Shown here: one piece after another, positions 26,338-38,339 of the stretch
Layout: each line of letters begins with the position of its first letter
Numbering within the stretch: the first letter of the stretch is position 1
NCBI RefSeq assembly: GCF_002216775.1
Contig: NZ_CP022315.1
Span: 2,480,001-2,544,000, forward strand
Direction of reading: 5' to 3'
DNA: 64,000 nucleotides
Source of the DNA: Virgibacillus phasianinus
GTDB taxonomy: Bacteria; Bacillota; Bacilli; Bacillales; Amphibacillaceae
Position numbers and translations under genes: made by a program
The notes under the pieces: model-generated
Databases searched by the model: none
The model's input: only the letters and a program-made list of their open reading frames with translations
Told to the model about the DNA's origin: nothing

Positions 26338-26995
26338 GTTATTTCCAAATCTGGACGTGCAGGATTTCTGGACGGCCACTTATGAAACATTTTACATGAC
26401 AATCCTGGCATTAATCGGAACATTCATAATCGGAATTATATTAGGTCTGCTTCTTTATCTTACGACTAAAGATGGAATTTGGCAGAATAAATTCATCAAT
26501 ATGATTGTGGCAGCGATTGTCAATGTTTTCCGGGCGATCCCATTTATCATTTTAATTTTACTCTTATTTCCATTTACAGATTTCTTAATTGGTACAATTC
26601 GTGGTCCAAACGCAGCCTTGCCGGCATTAATTATTGGTTCAGCACCATTTTATGGCAGGTTGGTTGAAATAGCCTTGAAGGAAGTTGACAAGGGAGTAGT
26701 CGAAGCCGCAAAAGCGATGGGTGCCAAAACGAGTACAATCATATTCCGGGTATTACTGCCTGAATCCATGCCAGCATTAGTATCTGGATTGACAGTAACT
26801 GCCATCGCATTAATTGGTTACACTGCTATGGCAGGTGTAATTGGTGCAGGCGGTCTTGGAGATTACGCGTATTTTTACGGTTTTCAACGGCACGATTTTG
26901 ATGTTGTGCTTGTATGTACCATATTGATTGTAATTATTGTATTTATTTTTCAGTTCATTGGAGACTTTATTTCCAATAAATTAGATAAAAGATAA
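26327..26995 (+). CDS. metI: Methionine ABC transporter permease
   Basis: 222-residue membrane subunit (B. subtilis MetP) with five hydrophobic helices and the EAA coupling loop EAAKAMGAKTSTIIFRVLLPES. GGAGGTG precedes the ATG inside the end of metN. Forms MetN2I2 in the membrane. Confidence 0.95.
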   Translation: MLTKLFPNLDVQDFWTATYETFYMTILALIGTFIIGIILGLLLYLTTKDGIWQNKFINMIVAAIVNVFRAIPFIILILLLFPFTDFLIGTIRGPNAALPALIIGSAPFYGRLVEIALKEVDKGVVEAAKAMGAKTSTIIFRVLLPESMPALVSGLTVTAIALIGYTAMAGVIGAGGLGDYAYFYGFQRHDFDVVLVCTILIVIIVFIFQFIGDFISNKLDKR

Positions 26996-27005
26996 GGAGA
27001 AAATC

Positions 27006-27845
27006 ATGAAAAAAATTCTAGCAGTTGTTTCATTATTATTTATTTTTACATTAGCAGCGTGTGGTGGGGATGAAGGAAATGGCAAAGTAAGTAACTCAGA
27101 AATTACAGTAGGTGCATCTAGTACGCCGCATGCCCAAATCCTGGAAAAGGCAAAACCAATTCTTGAAGAAAAAGGTATCACATTAACCATAGAGGAATAC
27201 CAGGACTATGTTTTGCCTAATCAAGATTTAGAAAGTGGTGAAATTGATGCGAACTATTTTCAGCACATTCCATATTTAAAACAGCAAAAAGAAGAACTAG
27301 GTTATGACTTTACAGCAATTGGCAGAATCCATATTGAACCAATGGGCATTTATTCCAAAACAATTGACAGTGTGGAAAGCATTCCAGATGGTACGGAAGT
27401 AATTATGAGTCGTTCGGTTGCTGATCATGGACGTATTCTTTCATTATTGGAAAACAATGGCTTAATTAAGTTAGATGACGACGTAAATAAGGTAGAAGCA
27501 ACTGTTGATGATATTGTTAAAAATCCTAAAAACTTAACATTTTCCGCAGATATAGATGCGGCTCTTTTACCTGACATGTATGAATCAGAAGAAAATGCCT
27601 TAGTGGCAATAAATACAAACTATGCAATCGGAGCAGATTTAAATCCGAGCGAGGATGCATTAATCCTTGAAGGCGATGAATCACCGTATGTCAACGTAAT
27701 TGCGGTTAGAACAGAAAATAAAGACAATAAAGCACTGAATACATTAGTCGATGTTCTGCATTCTGATGAAATTCAAACCTTTATTAAGGAAGAATTTGAT
27801 GGTGCCATTGTTCCTGTGGATGGAAAGAAATCAAATGATGAGTAA
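27006..27845 (+). CDS. metQ: Methionine-binding lipoprotein
   Basis: 279-residue NlpA-family solute-binding lipoprotein. Lipobox LAAC with Cys19, and family motifs VGASSTPHAQILE and DANYFQHIPYL. It delivers methionine to MetNI. Follows metI by 10 bp. No terminator is seen until 28221, beyond the small ORF. Confidence 0.95.
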   Translation: MKKILAVVSLLFIFTLAACGGDEGNGKVSNSEITVGASSTPHAQILEKAKPILEEKGITLTIEEYQDYVLPNQDLESGEIDANYFQHIPYLKQQKEELGYDFTAIGRIHIEPMGIYSKTIDSVESIPDGTEVIMSRSVADHGRILSLLENNGLIKLDDDVNKVEATVDDIVKNPKNLTFSADIDAALLPDMYESEENALVAINTNYAIGADLNPSEDALILEGDESPYVNVIAVRTENKDNKALNTLVDVLHSDEIQTFIKEEFDGAIVPVDGKKSNDE

Positions 27846-28033
27846 TCTAAAGTAAAAGGGAGATATCGGCTAGATAAATTAAGAATGCATTGCTATACCC
27901 ATTTCTGGAGTTGAAATTCAATTTTATACGAAATCCCAGGTTTATTTGCGTTTTGTGCGGGAAATATATATGTGTTAATCTTGTTATTGTAATCAAGTCG
28001 AAAGGATGATTCACTATTTATAGTGGTATACGC

Positions 28034-28204
28034 ATGAATTACACTCCAGAAATGGAGAAAGCTATGCATCAGACACACAAGATGGGTTATGCAGAATATG
28101 GTAGAAAGTTAGAAAACCAGATTGTGGTCGAACAAAGAAGACAGCACGAGTACGAGAGATGCAAGCACATGGTAGCCGAACTTGATAATCAACTACACAA
28201 ATAA
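28034..28204 (+). CDS. Candidate small protein, 56 residues
   Basis: Open frame MNYTPEMEKAMHQTHKMGYA... of 56 charged, helix-prone residues with no membrane segment. Its stop is 16 nt before a strong terminator (28221-28262), and no terminator separates it from metQ, so it may be the last gene of the SAM-controlled operon or a separate short unit. The ATG at 28034 lacks a good ribosome site. An in-frame ATT at 28016 lies 6-7 nt after AAAGGATGA and could be an unusual start. A regulatory RNA is the alternative. I recognise no family. Confidence 0.5.
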   Translation: MNYTPEMEKAMHQTHKMGYAEYGRKLENQIVVEQRRQHEYERCKHMVAELDNQLHK

Positions 28205-28220
28205 ATAGATATGATACAAT

Positions 28221-28262
28221 ATGTTGGTGGTGCAAATGGATTCGCATCATCAACATTTTTCT
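28221..28262 (+). terminator. Terminator after the small ORF
   Basis: ATGTTGGTGGTGC pairs with GCATCATCAACAT (13 bp with two G-U) around a 10-nt loop, followed by TTTTTCTG. Confidence 0.8.
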
Positions 28263-28355
28263 GTGTTTTGATATATAATTGAAGAAACTTGAATTGTTCT
28301 TTTATTCTTATCACTTTATTGGTGTCTTTCCTTTGTACGCCATGGTTTAAAAGAG

Positions 28356-28384
28356 TTGATAATAAATTCGAAATGATTTAAGAT
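28356..28384 (+). promoter_or_regulatory. Likely SigA promoter of the suf operon
   Basis: TTGATA (28356-28361), 17 nt, TAAGAT (28379-28384), about 80 nt before the sufC start. Confidence 0.6.
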
Positions 28385-28461
28385 TGTAATGAGAATAAAT
28401 TGAGAATGGATATAGTCTTCCATTTAAAAAATAGCATACAAAGTAATTGGAGGTATCAGAT

Positions 28462-29247
28462 ATGGCAGGATCAACACTAGAAATAAAGAATCTTCATGTA
28501 TCCATTGAAGGTAGTGAAATTTTAAAAGGGGTAAACCTTACGATAAAAGGTGGCGAATTCCATGCGGTAATGGGACCAAATGGTACAGGGAAATCAACAC
28601 TTGCATCTGCAATCATGGGACATCCTAAGTATGAGGTAACCGAAGGCAGTGTCTTGCTTGATGGCGAAAACGTTCTGGATATGGAAGTTGATGAACGCGC
28701 ACGCGCAGGACTATTCCTAGGTATGCAATATCCAAGTGAAATCAGTGGTGTAACAACATCCGATTTCTTACGTTCCTCTGTAAACGCACGCCGTGAGGAA
28801 GGTGATGAAATTTCATTAATGAAGTTCATTAAAGAAATGGATAGCGCTCTTGACTATCTTGAGATTGATAAAAACATGGCACAACGTTACCTAAATGCTG
28901 GTTTTTCCGGTGGGGAAAAGAAACGTAATGAAATTCTTCAATTAATGATGATTAAACCGGAAATTGCGATTTTAGATGAAATTGATTCAGGTCTTGATAT
29001 CGACGCATTAAAAGTAGTTTCAAAAGGTATTAATAAATTACGCGACGAAAACTTCGGCTGCTTAATCATTACACACTATCAACGCTTATTAAATTACATT
29101 ACTCCGGATCATGTTCATATTATGATGCAAGGACGTGTTGTAAAATCAGGTGGTCCTGATCTTGCAAAACGACTTGAAGAAGAAGGATATGAATGGATTA
29201 AAGAAGAGTTAGGTATTGAAGACGAAACTGTAGGGCAAAACGCGTAG
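28462..29247 (+). CDS. sufC: Fe-S cluster assembly ATPase SufC
   Basis: 261-residue ABC-type ATPase of the SufBCD scaffold. Walker A GPNGTGKST, signature FSGGEKKR, Walker B IAILDEIDSGLD. Start at ATG 28462 with GGAGGT about 8 nt upstream (an in-frame Met at 28447 overlaps that site). First gene of sufC-D-S-U-B, the essential Fe-S assembly operon of Firmicutes. Confidence 0.97.
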   Translation: MAGSTLEIKNLHVSIEGSEILKGVNLTIKGGEFHAVMGPNGTGKSTLASAIMGHPKYEVTEGSVLLDGENVLDMEVDERARAGLFLGMQYPSEISGVTTSDFLRSSVNARREEGDEISLMKFIKEMDSALDYLEIDKNMAQRYLNAGFSGGEKKRNEILQLMMIKPEIAILDEIDSGLDIDALKVVSKGINKLRDENFGCLIITHYQRLLNYITPDHVHIMMQGRVVKSGGPDLAKRLEEEGYEWIKEELGIEDETVGQNA

Positions 29248-29264
29248 AAGTTAGGAGGGGTAAT

Positions 29265-32213
<2,949 letters not shown>

Positions 32214-32309
32214 GCAATAGCGTAAGGAACGCTTTTGCCAGACAGAATAAGTAGCCAATGGTCATTTTAATGAAACTTGAGTTACAAACACCTAAAGGAG
32301 GTTTTTTAC

Positions 32310-33707
32310 GTGGCGAAAAAAGCACCTGAAATAGAAGAATATAAATATGGTTTTCATGATAAGGACGTTTCCATTTTTCGTACAGAAAAAGGATTAACAC
32401 CAAATGTGGTAAAAGAGATTTCAAAAATTAAAGATGAGCCTCAGTGGATGCTTGATTACCGTTTAAAAGCATTGGATCAATTTTATAGCAAGCCAATGCC
32501 GCAATGGGGCGGAGATCTTTCTGAATTGAACTTTGATGAAATCATCTACTATGTTAAACCGTCAGAACGTCAGGGGAAAACATGGGATGAAGTTCCTGAT
32601 GAAATCAAACAGACTTTTGATAAACTAGGAATTCCGGAAGCTGAACAAAAATATTTGGCTGGGGTTTCAGCGCAATATGAATCAGAAGTTGTGTATCATA
32701 GCTTGAAAGAGGATTTGGAAAAAGAAGGAATTGTCTTTAAAGATACAGATACAGCTTTGAAAGAGAATGAAGAATTATTCAAGGAATACTTCGGAAAAGT
32801 TATCCCTGCATCAGATAATAAGTTTGCTGCGTTAAACTCAGCAGTATGGTCTGGTGGATCTTTCATCTATGTTCCAAAAGGTGTAAAGACTACAACACCA
32901 TTACAAGCATATTTCCGAATCAATTCGGAAAACATGGGACAATTTGAACGGACACTGATTATTGTGGATGAAGGCGCATCTGTCCATTATGTTGAAGGAT
33001 GTACTGCACCAGTTTACACAACAAATTCATTGCATAGTGCAGTAGTTGAGATCTTTGTTCATAAAGATGCATACTGCCGCTATACAACTATTCAAAACTG
33101 GGCAAATAACGTTTATAACCTTGTTACCAAACGGGCAACATGTGATGCAAATGCAACGATGGAATGGATTGATGGAAACATTGGATCCAAGTTAACCATG
33201 AAGTATCCTGCAGTTCTTCTAAGAGGTGAAGGTGCTCGTGGTAACACACTATCAATTGCGATTGCTGGTCGCGGACAATGTCAAGATGCCGGCGCAAAAA
33301 TGCATCATTTAGCACCTAACACATCATCAACGATAGTATCGAAATCCATTTCTAAACATGGTGGTAAAGTTAACTACCGTGGACTTGTTCACTTTGGTCG
33401 TAAAGCAGATGGAGCTCGGGCAAATGTCGAGTGTGACACATTAATTATGGATAATGAATCTACTTCAGATACGATTCCATATAATGAAATTAACAATGAA
33501 AATATTTCATTGGAACACGAAGCGAAAGTATCAAAAGTTTCCGAAGAGCAGTTATTCTATTTGATGAGTAGAGGAATCAGCGAACAGGAAGCAACTGAGA
33601 TGATTGTAATGGGCTTCATCGAGCCATTTACAAAAGAGCTTCCAATGGAATATGCAGTTGAAATGAACCGCCTGATTAAGTTTGAAATGGAAGGTTCAAT
33701 TGGATAA
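32310..33707 (+). CDS. sufB: Fe-S cluster assembly protein SufB
   Basis: 465-residue scaffold subunit with the core [19 protein letters not shown] and [14 protein letters not shown] end shared by SufB/SufD. GTG start at 32310 with AAAGGAGG 8 nt upstream; the length equals B. subtilis SufB. About 95 bp after sufU, with no terminator between. Ends the operon at the hairpin 33717. Confidence 0.96.
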   Translation: MAKKAPEIEEYKYGFHDKDVSIFRTEKGLTPNVVKEISKIKDEPQWMLDYRLKALDQFYSKPMPQWGGDLSELNFDEIIYYVKPSERQGKTWDEVPDEIKQTFDKLGIPEAEQKYLAGVSAQYESEVVYHSLKEDLEKEGIVFKDTDTALKENEELFKEYFGKVIPASDNKFAALNSAVWSGGSFIYVPKGVKTTTPLQAYFRINSENMGQFERTLIIVDEGASVHYVEGCTAPVYTTNSLHSAVVEIFVHKDAYCRYTTIQNWANNVYNLVTKRATCDANATMEWIDGNIGSKLTMKYPAVLLRGEGARGNTLSIAIAGRGQCQDAGAKMHHLAPNTSSTIVSKSISKHGGKVNYRGLVHFGRKADGARANVECDTLIMDNESTSDTIPYNEINNENISLEHEAKVSKVSEEQLFYLMSRGISEQEATEMIVMGFIEPFTKELPMEYAVEMNRLIKFEMEGSIG

Positions 33708-33716
33708 GACATTACA

Positions 33717-33752
33717 CCCCTTGCCATGACAATGTTGTGGCAAGGGTTTTTT
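33717..33752 (+). terminator. Terminator of the suf operon
   Basis: CCCTTGCCA and TGGCAAGGG with an 11-nt loop, followed by TTTTTT. Confidence 0.85.
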
Positions 33753-34074
33753 AGTTCACACAGTAATCGTCTAAATCTGAACAACATTTCCATAATGCCA
33801 TCATCTATTTCCGTGTTCAGATAACAAGTAGACGTTCTATCTCCTTTTTCATAAGTAGCCCTGTAATAAAATATATCGCCGATTCAACTCCTTATTTATC
33901 TTCTGTAGATGACATTCTGGATTAAATAGGATATGTGGAGCTGATTATTCCATAAAACTAATGGTAATTTAACTAAGATAATTAAAAAAGATGGATATTT
34001 ACCATTTTTTTGTTTATATTAGATAAATAAACATAAAATATGAGTAAAAAGAGTGGTAATGGGGAGGAATTACT
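33753..34074. promoter_or_regulatory. AT-rich upstream region of the ArsR-type regulator with candidate operator
   Basis: No gene seen. TGTTTAT (34011-34017) and ATAAACA (34027-34033) form a perfect 7-bp inverted repeat with a 9-nt spacer about 40 bp before the GTG start, a plausible autoregulatory operator. TGGTAA...TTACCA around 33962-34003 is a weaker, wider dyad. Confidence 0.45.
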
Positions 34075-35001
34075 GTGCTGGAGTTATCAATAAATAAATT
34101 AAATGATTTGCAGAAAGTTGCCCATGCATTGTCATCCGATGTGCGGCTGAACATGATTAATCTCTTAAATAAAGGCAATATGAACATTCATCAATTAGCT
34201 ACTACATTAGAAATACCTATATCAACTGCTGCATCCCATGTTAAAGTATTGGAGGAATCGGGTCTTATTCTTACGGAGCTGCGCCCTGCAAGCAGAGGGG
34301 CAATGAAGGTTTGTACACGGAACTTCGATGATATCCATATTCAATTAAAAGGAAATCAAGGTCATACCAGTGATTGTCAAGTTTTTAATTTGGATATGCC
34401 GATTGGCCAATATGTTGATTTTGATGTTGCTCCTACCTGTGGGATGGCAGATGAGAAAGATTATCTTATACCAGAGGATGAACCGGTCCACTTTTTTAAT
34501 CCGGTACGTTCTCGTGCACAGATAATTTGGACCAGAAAAGGATATTTTGAATATAAATTTCCGCTTGTAATACCTTCATCAGTAAATGTAAATAAGGTGG
34601 AGTTTTCGGCTGAGATATGTTCAGAAGCACCGAATCATGATCCAAACTGGCCCTCTGATATCACCGTCTGGGTTAATGAAGTTGATATAGGGACATGGAC
34701 GAGCCCGGGAGACTTTGGTGATCGTCCTGGGAAGTTAAACCCGGGATATTGGGCGGAGCAGACCAGTACACAATATGGAAAATTGAAGACGTGGAAAGTA
34801 ACAAACAAAGAGGCTACTATTGATGATGTCCATCTATCTGACGTCACTGTGAATGACTTAAATATTTTAGTTAGAAATTATTTATCTTTGAGGATTGGGA
34901 TTAAAGAAGATGCAATCCATAAAGGCGGAATCAATCTGTTCGGTAAACTATTTGGGGATTATGAACAAGATATAAAACTTAAAGTAGAATTTTCCGAATA
35001 G
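34075..35001 (+). CDS. ArsR-type winged-helix regulator with large C-terminal beta-rich domain
   Basis: 308 residues, three times the size of ordinary ArsR repressors. Residues about 8-90 are an ArsR-type winged helix (VAHALSSDVRLNMINLL, IHQLATTLEIPISTAASHVKVLEESGLI). Residues about 105-308 are a predicted beta-sandwich-like domain with many aromatic residues (NHDPNWPSDITVWVNEVDIG, TSPGDFGDRPGKLNPGYW), with no ArsR metal-site Cys pair. I infer a sugar-sensing domain from its place before the glycan locus. GTG start, GGGGAGG 8 nt upstream. Monocistronic between its own operator-like dyad and a terminator. Confidence 0.8.
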   Translation: MLELSINKLNDLQKVAHALSSDVRLNMINLLNKGNMNIHQLATTLEIPISTAASHVKVLEESGLILTELRPASRGAMKVCTRNFDDIHIQLKGNQGHTSDCQVFNLDMPIGQYVDFDVAPTCGMADEKDYLIPEDEPVHFFNPVRSRAQIIWTRKGYFEYKFPLVIPSSVNVNKVEFSAEICSEAPNHDPNWPSDITVWVNEVDIGTWTSPGDFGDRPGKLNPGYWAEQTSTQYGKLKTWKVTNKEATIDDVHLSDVTVNDLNILVRNYLSLRIGIKEDAIHKGGINLFGKLFGDYEQDIKLKVEFSE

Positions 35002-35013
35002 GACAGGAGACTA

Positions 35014-35047
35014 AAAAGCTATCCAAGGTTGGATAGCTTTTTTATAT
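35014..35047 (+). terminator. Terminator of the regulator gene
   Basis: AAAAGCTATCCAA and TTGGATAGCTTTT around a 2-3 nt loop, followed by TT runs. Confidence 0.85.
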
Positions 35048-35088
35048 ACTTTAAAAAATAAAATAAATCACAATTTTTAAAATTAATA

Positions 35089-35117
35089 TTGACAATCTAG
35101 AAATGTAAGCGTATTCT
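35089..35117 (+). promoter_or_regulatory. SigA promoter of the glycan locus overlapped by a cre site
   Basis: TTGACA (35089-35094), 17 nt, TATTCT (35112-35117). ATGTAAGCGTATTCT (35103-35117) fits the Bacillus cre consensus WTGNAANCGNWNNCW at every position and covers the -10, so CcpA should repress the locus when preferred sugars are present. Confidence 0.85.
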
Positions 35118-35142
35118 TTAATGAAAGAAACAAAAAAATAAG

Positions 35143-35167
35143 TTTAATACAGAAAATTTGTATTAAA
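35143..35167. promoter_or_regulatory. Perfect palindrome downstream of the promoter, likely operator
   Basis: TTTAATACA (35143-35151) and TGTATTAAA (35159-35167) form a perfect 9-bp inverted repeat with a 7-nt spacer, about 20 nt after the expected transcription start. It fits a roadblock operator, most simply for the upstream ArsR-type protein. Confidence 0.6.
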
Positions 35168-35184
35168 TGAAAAGGGAGGAATGA

Positions 35185-36486
35185 ATGGTGAAAAAGTGGC
35201 TTACTGTATTGTTGGGATTGGTATTGGCTTCATTTGTTCTCGCTGCTTGTTCAGATGATAAAACTGGAGGAAAAGGAAGTGATGTTGAAATACCAGAAGG
35301 AGCTACAGAAGTAGTAATGTGGAACCTTTTTGGTGGCGGTGACGCGGAGTATATGCAGGAAATAGTGGATAAGTTCAACGAAAGCCAGTCGGATATTTTT
35401 ATAAATAATATCCAACAGGAATACGAGGAATATTACACAAAACTGCTTACTAGTATCGCATCAGGCAAGGGTCCAGATTTAGCAATTTCTCATATACACG
35501 TTCTGCCTGAGCTTGTAAATCAGGGTCTATTACAGGACCTGGATCCTTTAGCGAAAGATGTTGATGTTAGTTGGGATGAATACACGCCGAACATTCTGGA
35601 GGCAACGATTTACGATGATAAACATTACGCCGTACCAATTGACACCCATGCCCAGATTTTTTATTACAATAATAAACTTGTCAAGGATGCGGGGCTATTG
35701 AAGGATGATGGGACGCTGAAAATGGAAGAAACACCCGAGGGATTCAGGAACTTTCTAACATCGCTGAAGAAAAAGCTGCCCGAAAATAAATATCCAATGG
35801 CGTTTTCTACAGCTGGTTTAGATACTTACCGTCTATGGTGGACTTTCTACACGCAATTAGGCGGTGAACATATACTTACCGATGACTTGGAAAATCCGGA
35901 ATATGCACTTGATCTAGATAAAGCGATCAAGGCGGCAGAATATTTAAAAAGTCTTTATTATGAGGACAAGGTAATTCCGTTGAATTTACAAGATTTTTAT
36001 TCTGAATTCCAATCGCAAAATGCTGCCACTATTTCGACTGGTGTTTGGGCGACGGGAATTTGGGAAACGACCGATGATTTGGAATTTACAGCAATGCCGG
36101 TTCCAAATATTTTTGATCAAAAGGGTGCATGGGGGAATTCGCATACATTTGTAATCCCTTACTATGAGGATGCCGATCCAGAAATACAGAAGGCAGCACT
36201 TGAATTTATGGAATTTGCTACAGATGAAGGTGCGATTTGGGCCAAAGCTGGACACGTTCCCGCTAAAGAAACGGTTGTCAACTCTGAGGAATTTAAGGAG
36301 CTTCCATATCGAAGTGATTATGCACAAGTTGCAGAATATGTAAATTTTGAGGATCGAAACATTTATTCTAGAGGTTTGAGGGACATCGTGATGCGTAATC
36401 TTGACATGATATGGACAGATGAGGTTTCACCAGAGGAAGCATTTAAAGCAATAGAAAAAGAAGTGAAGGATCTTATAGGAGGATAA
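35185..36486 (+). CDS. Carbohydrate ABC transporter substrate-binding lipoprotein
   Basis: 433-residue family 1 extracellular solute-binding protein. Signal peptide with lipobox LAAC (Cys22), then EVVMWNLFGGGDAEYMQEIVDKFNES, the usual beginning of sugar/oligosaccharide binders. Anchored outside the membrane, it would capture an oligosaccharide for the two permeases. ATG 35185 (or GTG 35188) after AAAGGGAGG. No ATPase gene is nearby, so a shared MsmX-type ATPase is probably used. A hairpin separates it from the permeases. Confidence 0.93.
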   Translation: MVKKWLTVLLGLVLASFVLAACSDDKTGGKGSDVEIPEGATEVVMWNLFGGGDAEYMQEIVDKFNESQSDIFINNIQQEYEEYYTKLLTSIASGKGPDLAISHIHVLPELVNQGLLQDLDPLAKDVDVSWDEYTPNILEATIYDDKHYAVPIDTHAQIFYYNNKLVKDAGLLKDDGTLKMEETPEGFRNFLTSLKKKLPENKYPMAFSTAGLDTYRLWWTFYTQLGGEHILTDDLENPEYALDLDKAIKAAEYLKSLYYEDKVIPLNLQDFYSEFQSQNAATISTGVWATGIWETTDDLEFTAMPVPNIFDQKGAWGNSHTFVIPYYEDADPEIQKAALEFMEFATDEGAIWAKAGHVPAKETVVNSEEFKELPYRSDYAQVAEYVNFEDRNIYSRGLRDIVMRNLDMIWTDEVSPEEAFKAIEKEVKDLIGG

Positions 36487-36496
36487 TTGTAAAAAA

Positions 36497-36530
36497 AAAG
36501 CTCCTGAACTTGTTTAGGAGCTTTCCGTTT
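36497..36530 (+). terminator. Intercistronic hairpin between binding protein and permeases
   Basis: AAAGCTCCT and AGGAGCTTT form a 9-bp stem, followed only by TTTCCGTTTT, a weak tail. Probably a partial terminator or mRNA-processing stabiliser that keeps binding-protein levels above permease levels. Confidence 0.6.
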
Positions 36531-36577
36531 TACTGCACGCCACAAGCCAAGATTTTCTGAGAGAAAGGGGCTTATGA

Positions 36578-37453
36578 ATGAACAAAAAGTCATGGCTAAG
36601 AGATATGAAGGCAATTCCGTTTCTGCTGCCCTTTTTTATAGCATATGTAATCTTTACCATTTTCCCCATATTCAAAGGGTTAGAGATGAGTTTATATGAT
36701 TGGTCACTGGTTCGTAAACTGGATTTCGTTGGTCTGGAAAATTATCAAGAAATGTTTACGGATCCACACTTTTGGCACACATTATGGAATACGACATTAT
36801 TTGTTATTTTGACGACACCGACCATGGTTTTTCTTGCGTTAGGGTTAGCTTTATTTGCAAATATGCGAACAAAATTGCAAACCTTTTTAAGAAGTGCCTA
36901 CTTCCTGCCGAGTATTCTATCAGTTGCGGTTATTTCTTTTGTCGTTATCTTTATGCTTCAGCCGTATAGTGGATTTGTTAATACAGTCCTGCATAGCATT
37001 GGAATTGAAACGGAACTGTATTGGCTGACGGATAAAGTGCTCGCATGGATAACCATTGTTGTTGTTACATTATGGTGGACAGTTGGATTTAACATGGTAC
37101 TATTCCTGGCCGCGCTGCAGGATATACCTGAATCATTATATGAAGCTAGTGAAATTGATGGTGCCTCTCGCTGGGAGCAGTTTCGTCACATTACATTGCC
37201 ACAGCTGATGCCAATAGGAAGAGTAATTGTGTTATTGCAAATACTCGCATCCTACAAGGTATTTGCGCAAATTCTTCTCATTACTGGCGGCGGACCAGGG
37301 GGAGCAACAAGACCATTGATTCAATACATTTATGAGGTAGGGTTCAGACAAAATAATTTGGGTTATGCTGCAACCATGTCTTACGCGTTATTCTTTATTC
37401 TATTAATACTCTCTATCATCCAATTAAAAGCACAGAGAACGGAGGAGAGGTAA
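36578..37453 (+). CDS. Carbohydrate ABC transporter permease, MalF type
   Basis: 291-residue permease with six hydrophobic helices and the EAA loop YEASEIDGASRWEQFRHITLPQLMP. MalF/UgpA-type partner of the next gene. AAAGGGG before ATG. Three bases separate it from the next ORF. Confidence 0.93.
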   Translation: MNKKSWLRDMKAIPFLLPFFIAYVIFTIFPIFKGLEMSLYDWSLVRKLDFVGLENYQEMFTDPHFWHTLWNTTLFVILTTPTMVFLALGLALFANMRTKLQTFLRSAYFLPSILSVAVISFVVIFMLQPYSGFVNTVLHSIGIETELYWLTDKVLAWITIVVVTLWWTVGFNMVLFLAALQDIPESLYEASEIDGASRWEQFRHITLPQLMPIGRVIVLLQILASYKVFAQILLITGGGPGGATRPLIQYIYEVGFRQNNLGYAATMSYALFFILLILSIIQLKAQRTEER

Positions 37454-37456
37454 ATT

Positions 37457-38323
37457 ATGGGGAAATCTAACTCAAGCAGCAGAAAAACCGTTTTATTGCA
37501 GCGGAATCGTGATCCGCAGCATGGTTTGAAAATATCGTTTGGGGTCATCATAGCTATTTTGTTTTTGGTTCCAATTATTTGGATGCTTTTTGTTTCCATA
37601 AAACCTGATGGATTTTCGACAACTAACCCATTAGATTGGTTTCTGCCGCCATATACGTTTGAAAATTATACCAACATAATTGCTGACACCCTGATTCTTA
37701 GGTGGGTATGGAATAGTCTGATTGTCGGGCTAATTACAACAATTTTAACGTTATTCATTACATCCCTGGCAGCGTTCGCACTATCCCAAATGAAATTTCG
37801 ATTTAAAAAGACAATCTTTGTTTTTTTCTTATTAGGCTTAATGATACCTGGTGAAGCAACGATTATTCCATTATACGAAATAGTAAAGAATATGGGTCTG
37901 ATTGATAGCTATGCGGGTCTGATTTTGCCGATGATCGCTTCACCATTAGGTGTGATTATCTTGAAAAGTTTTTTTGACGGGGTACCTAGAGAGGTTATTG
38001 AAAGTGCTGTTATGGATGGCTGTTCCAATTTTAAATTATTTTACAAAATTGTTTTACCACTTGCGAAACCAGCATTGGCGGCAATCGGTATCTTTACATT
38101 TATTGGGTCCTGGAATAACTTCCTCTGGCCATATTTATCTATTTTGTCAGAAACTTTGTATACATTGCCGGTAGGGCTTCCGGTATTTAATTCAGCCTAC
38201 AGCCAAGCATATGTATTACCGATGACAGCAAATGCAGTAGCATCAATACCTGTCATTATCGTCTTTTTGATTTTTGAAAAACAAATCGTAAAAGGAATTA
38301 GCTTTACTGGAATTAAAGGATAA
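37457..38323 (+). CDS. Carbohydrate ABC transporter permease, MalG type
   Basis: 288-residue permease with six helices and an EAA loop reading ESAVMDGCSNFKLFYKIVLPLAKP, where family members often have EAA. MalG/UgpE type; forms the channel with the preceding protein. GGAGGAGAGG ribosome site. Followed 16 bp later by the GH2 gene in the same operon. Confidence 0.93.
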   Translation: MGKSNSSSRKTVLLQRNRDPQHGLKISFGVIIAILFLVPIIWMLFVSIKPDGFSTTNPLDWFLPPYTFENYTNIIADTLILRWVWNSLIVGLITTILTLFITSLAAFALSQMKFRFKKTIFVFFLLGLMIPGEATIIPLYEIVKNMGLIDSYAGLILPMIASPLGVIILKSFFDGVPREVIESAVMDGCSNFKLFYKIVLPLAKPALAAIGIFTFIGSWNNFLWPYLSILSETLYTLPVGLPVFNSAYSQAYVLPMTANAVASIPVIIVFLIFEKQIVKGISFTGIKG

Positions 38324-38339
38324 CAAAAGGAGAGAGAGT

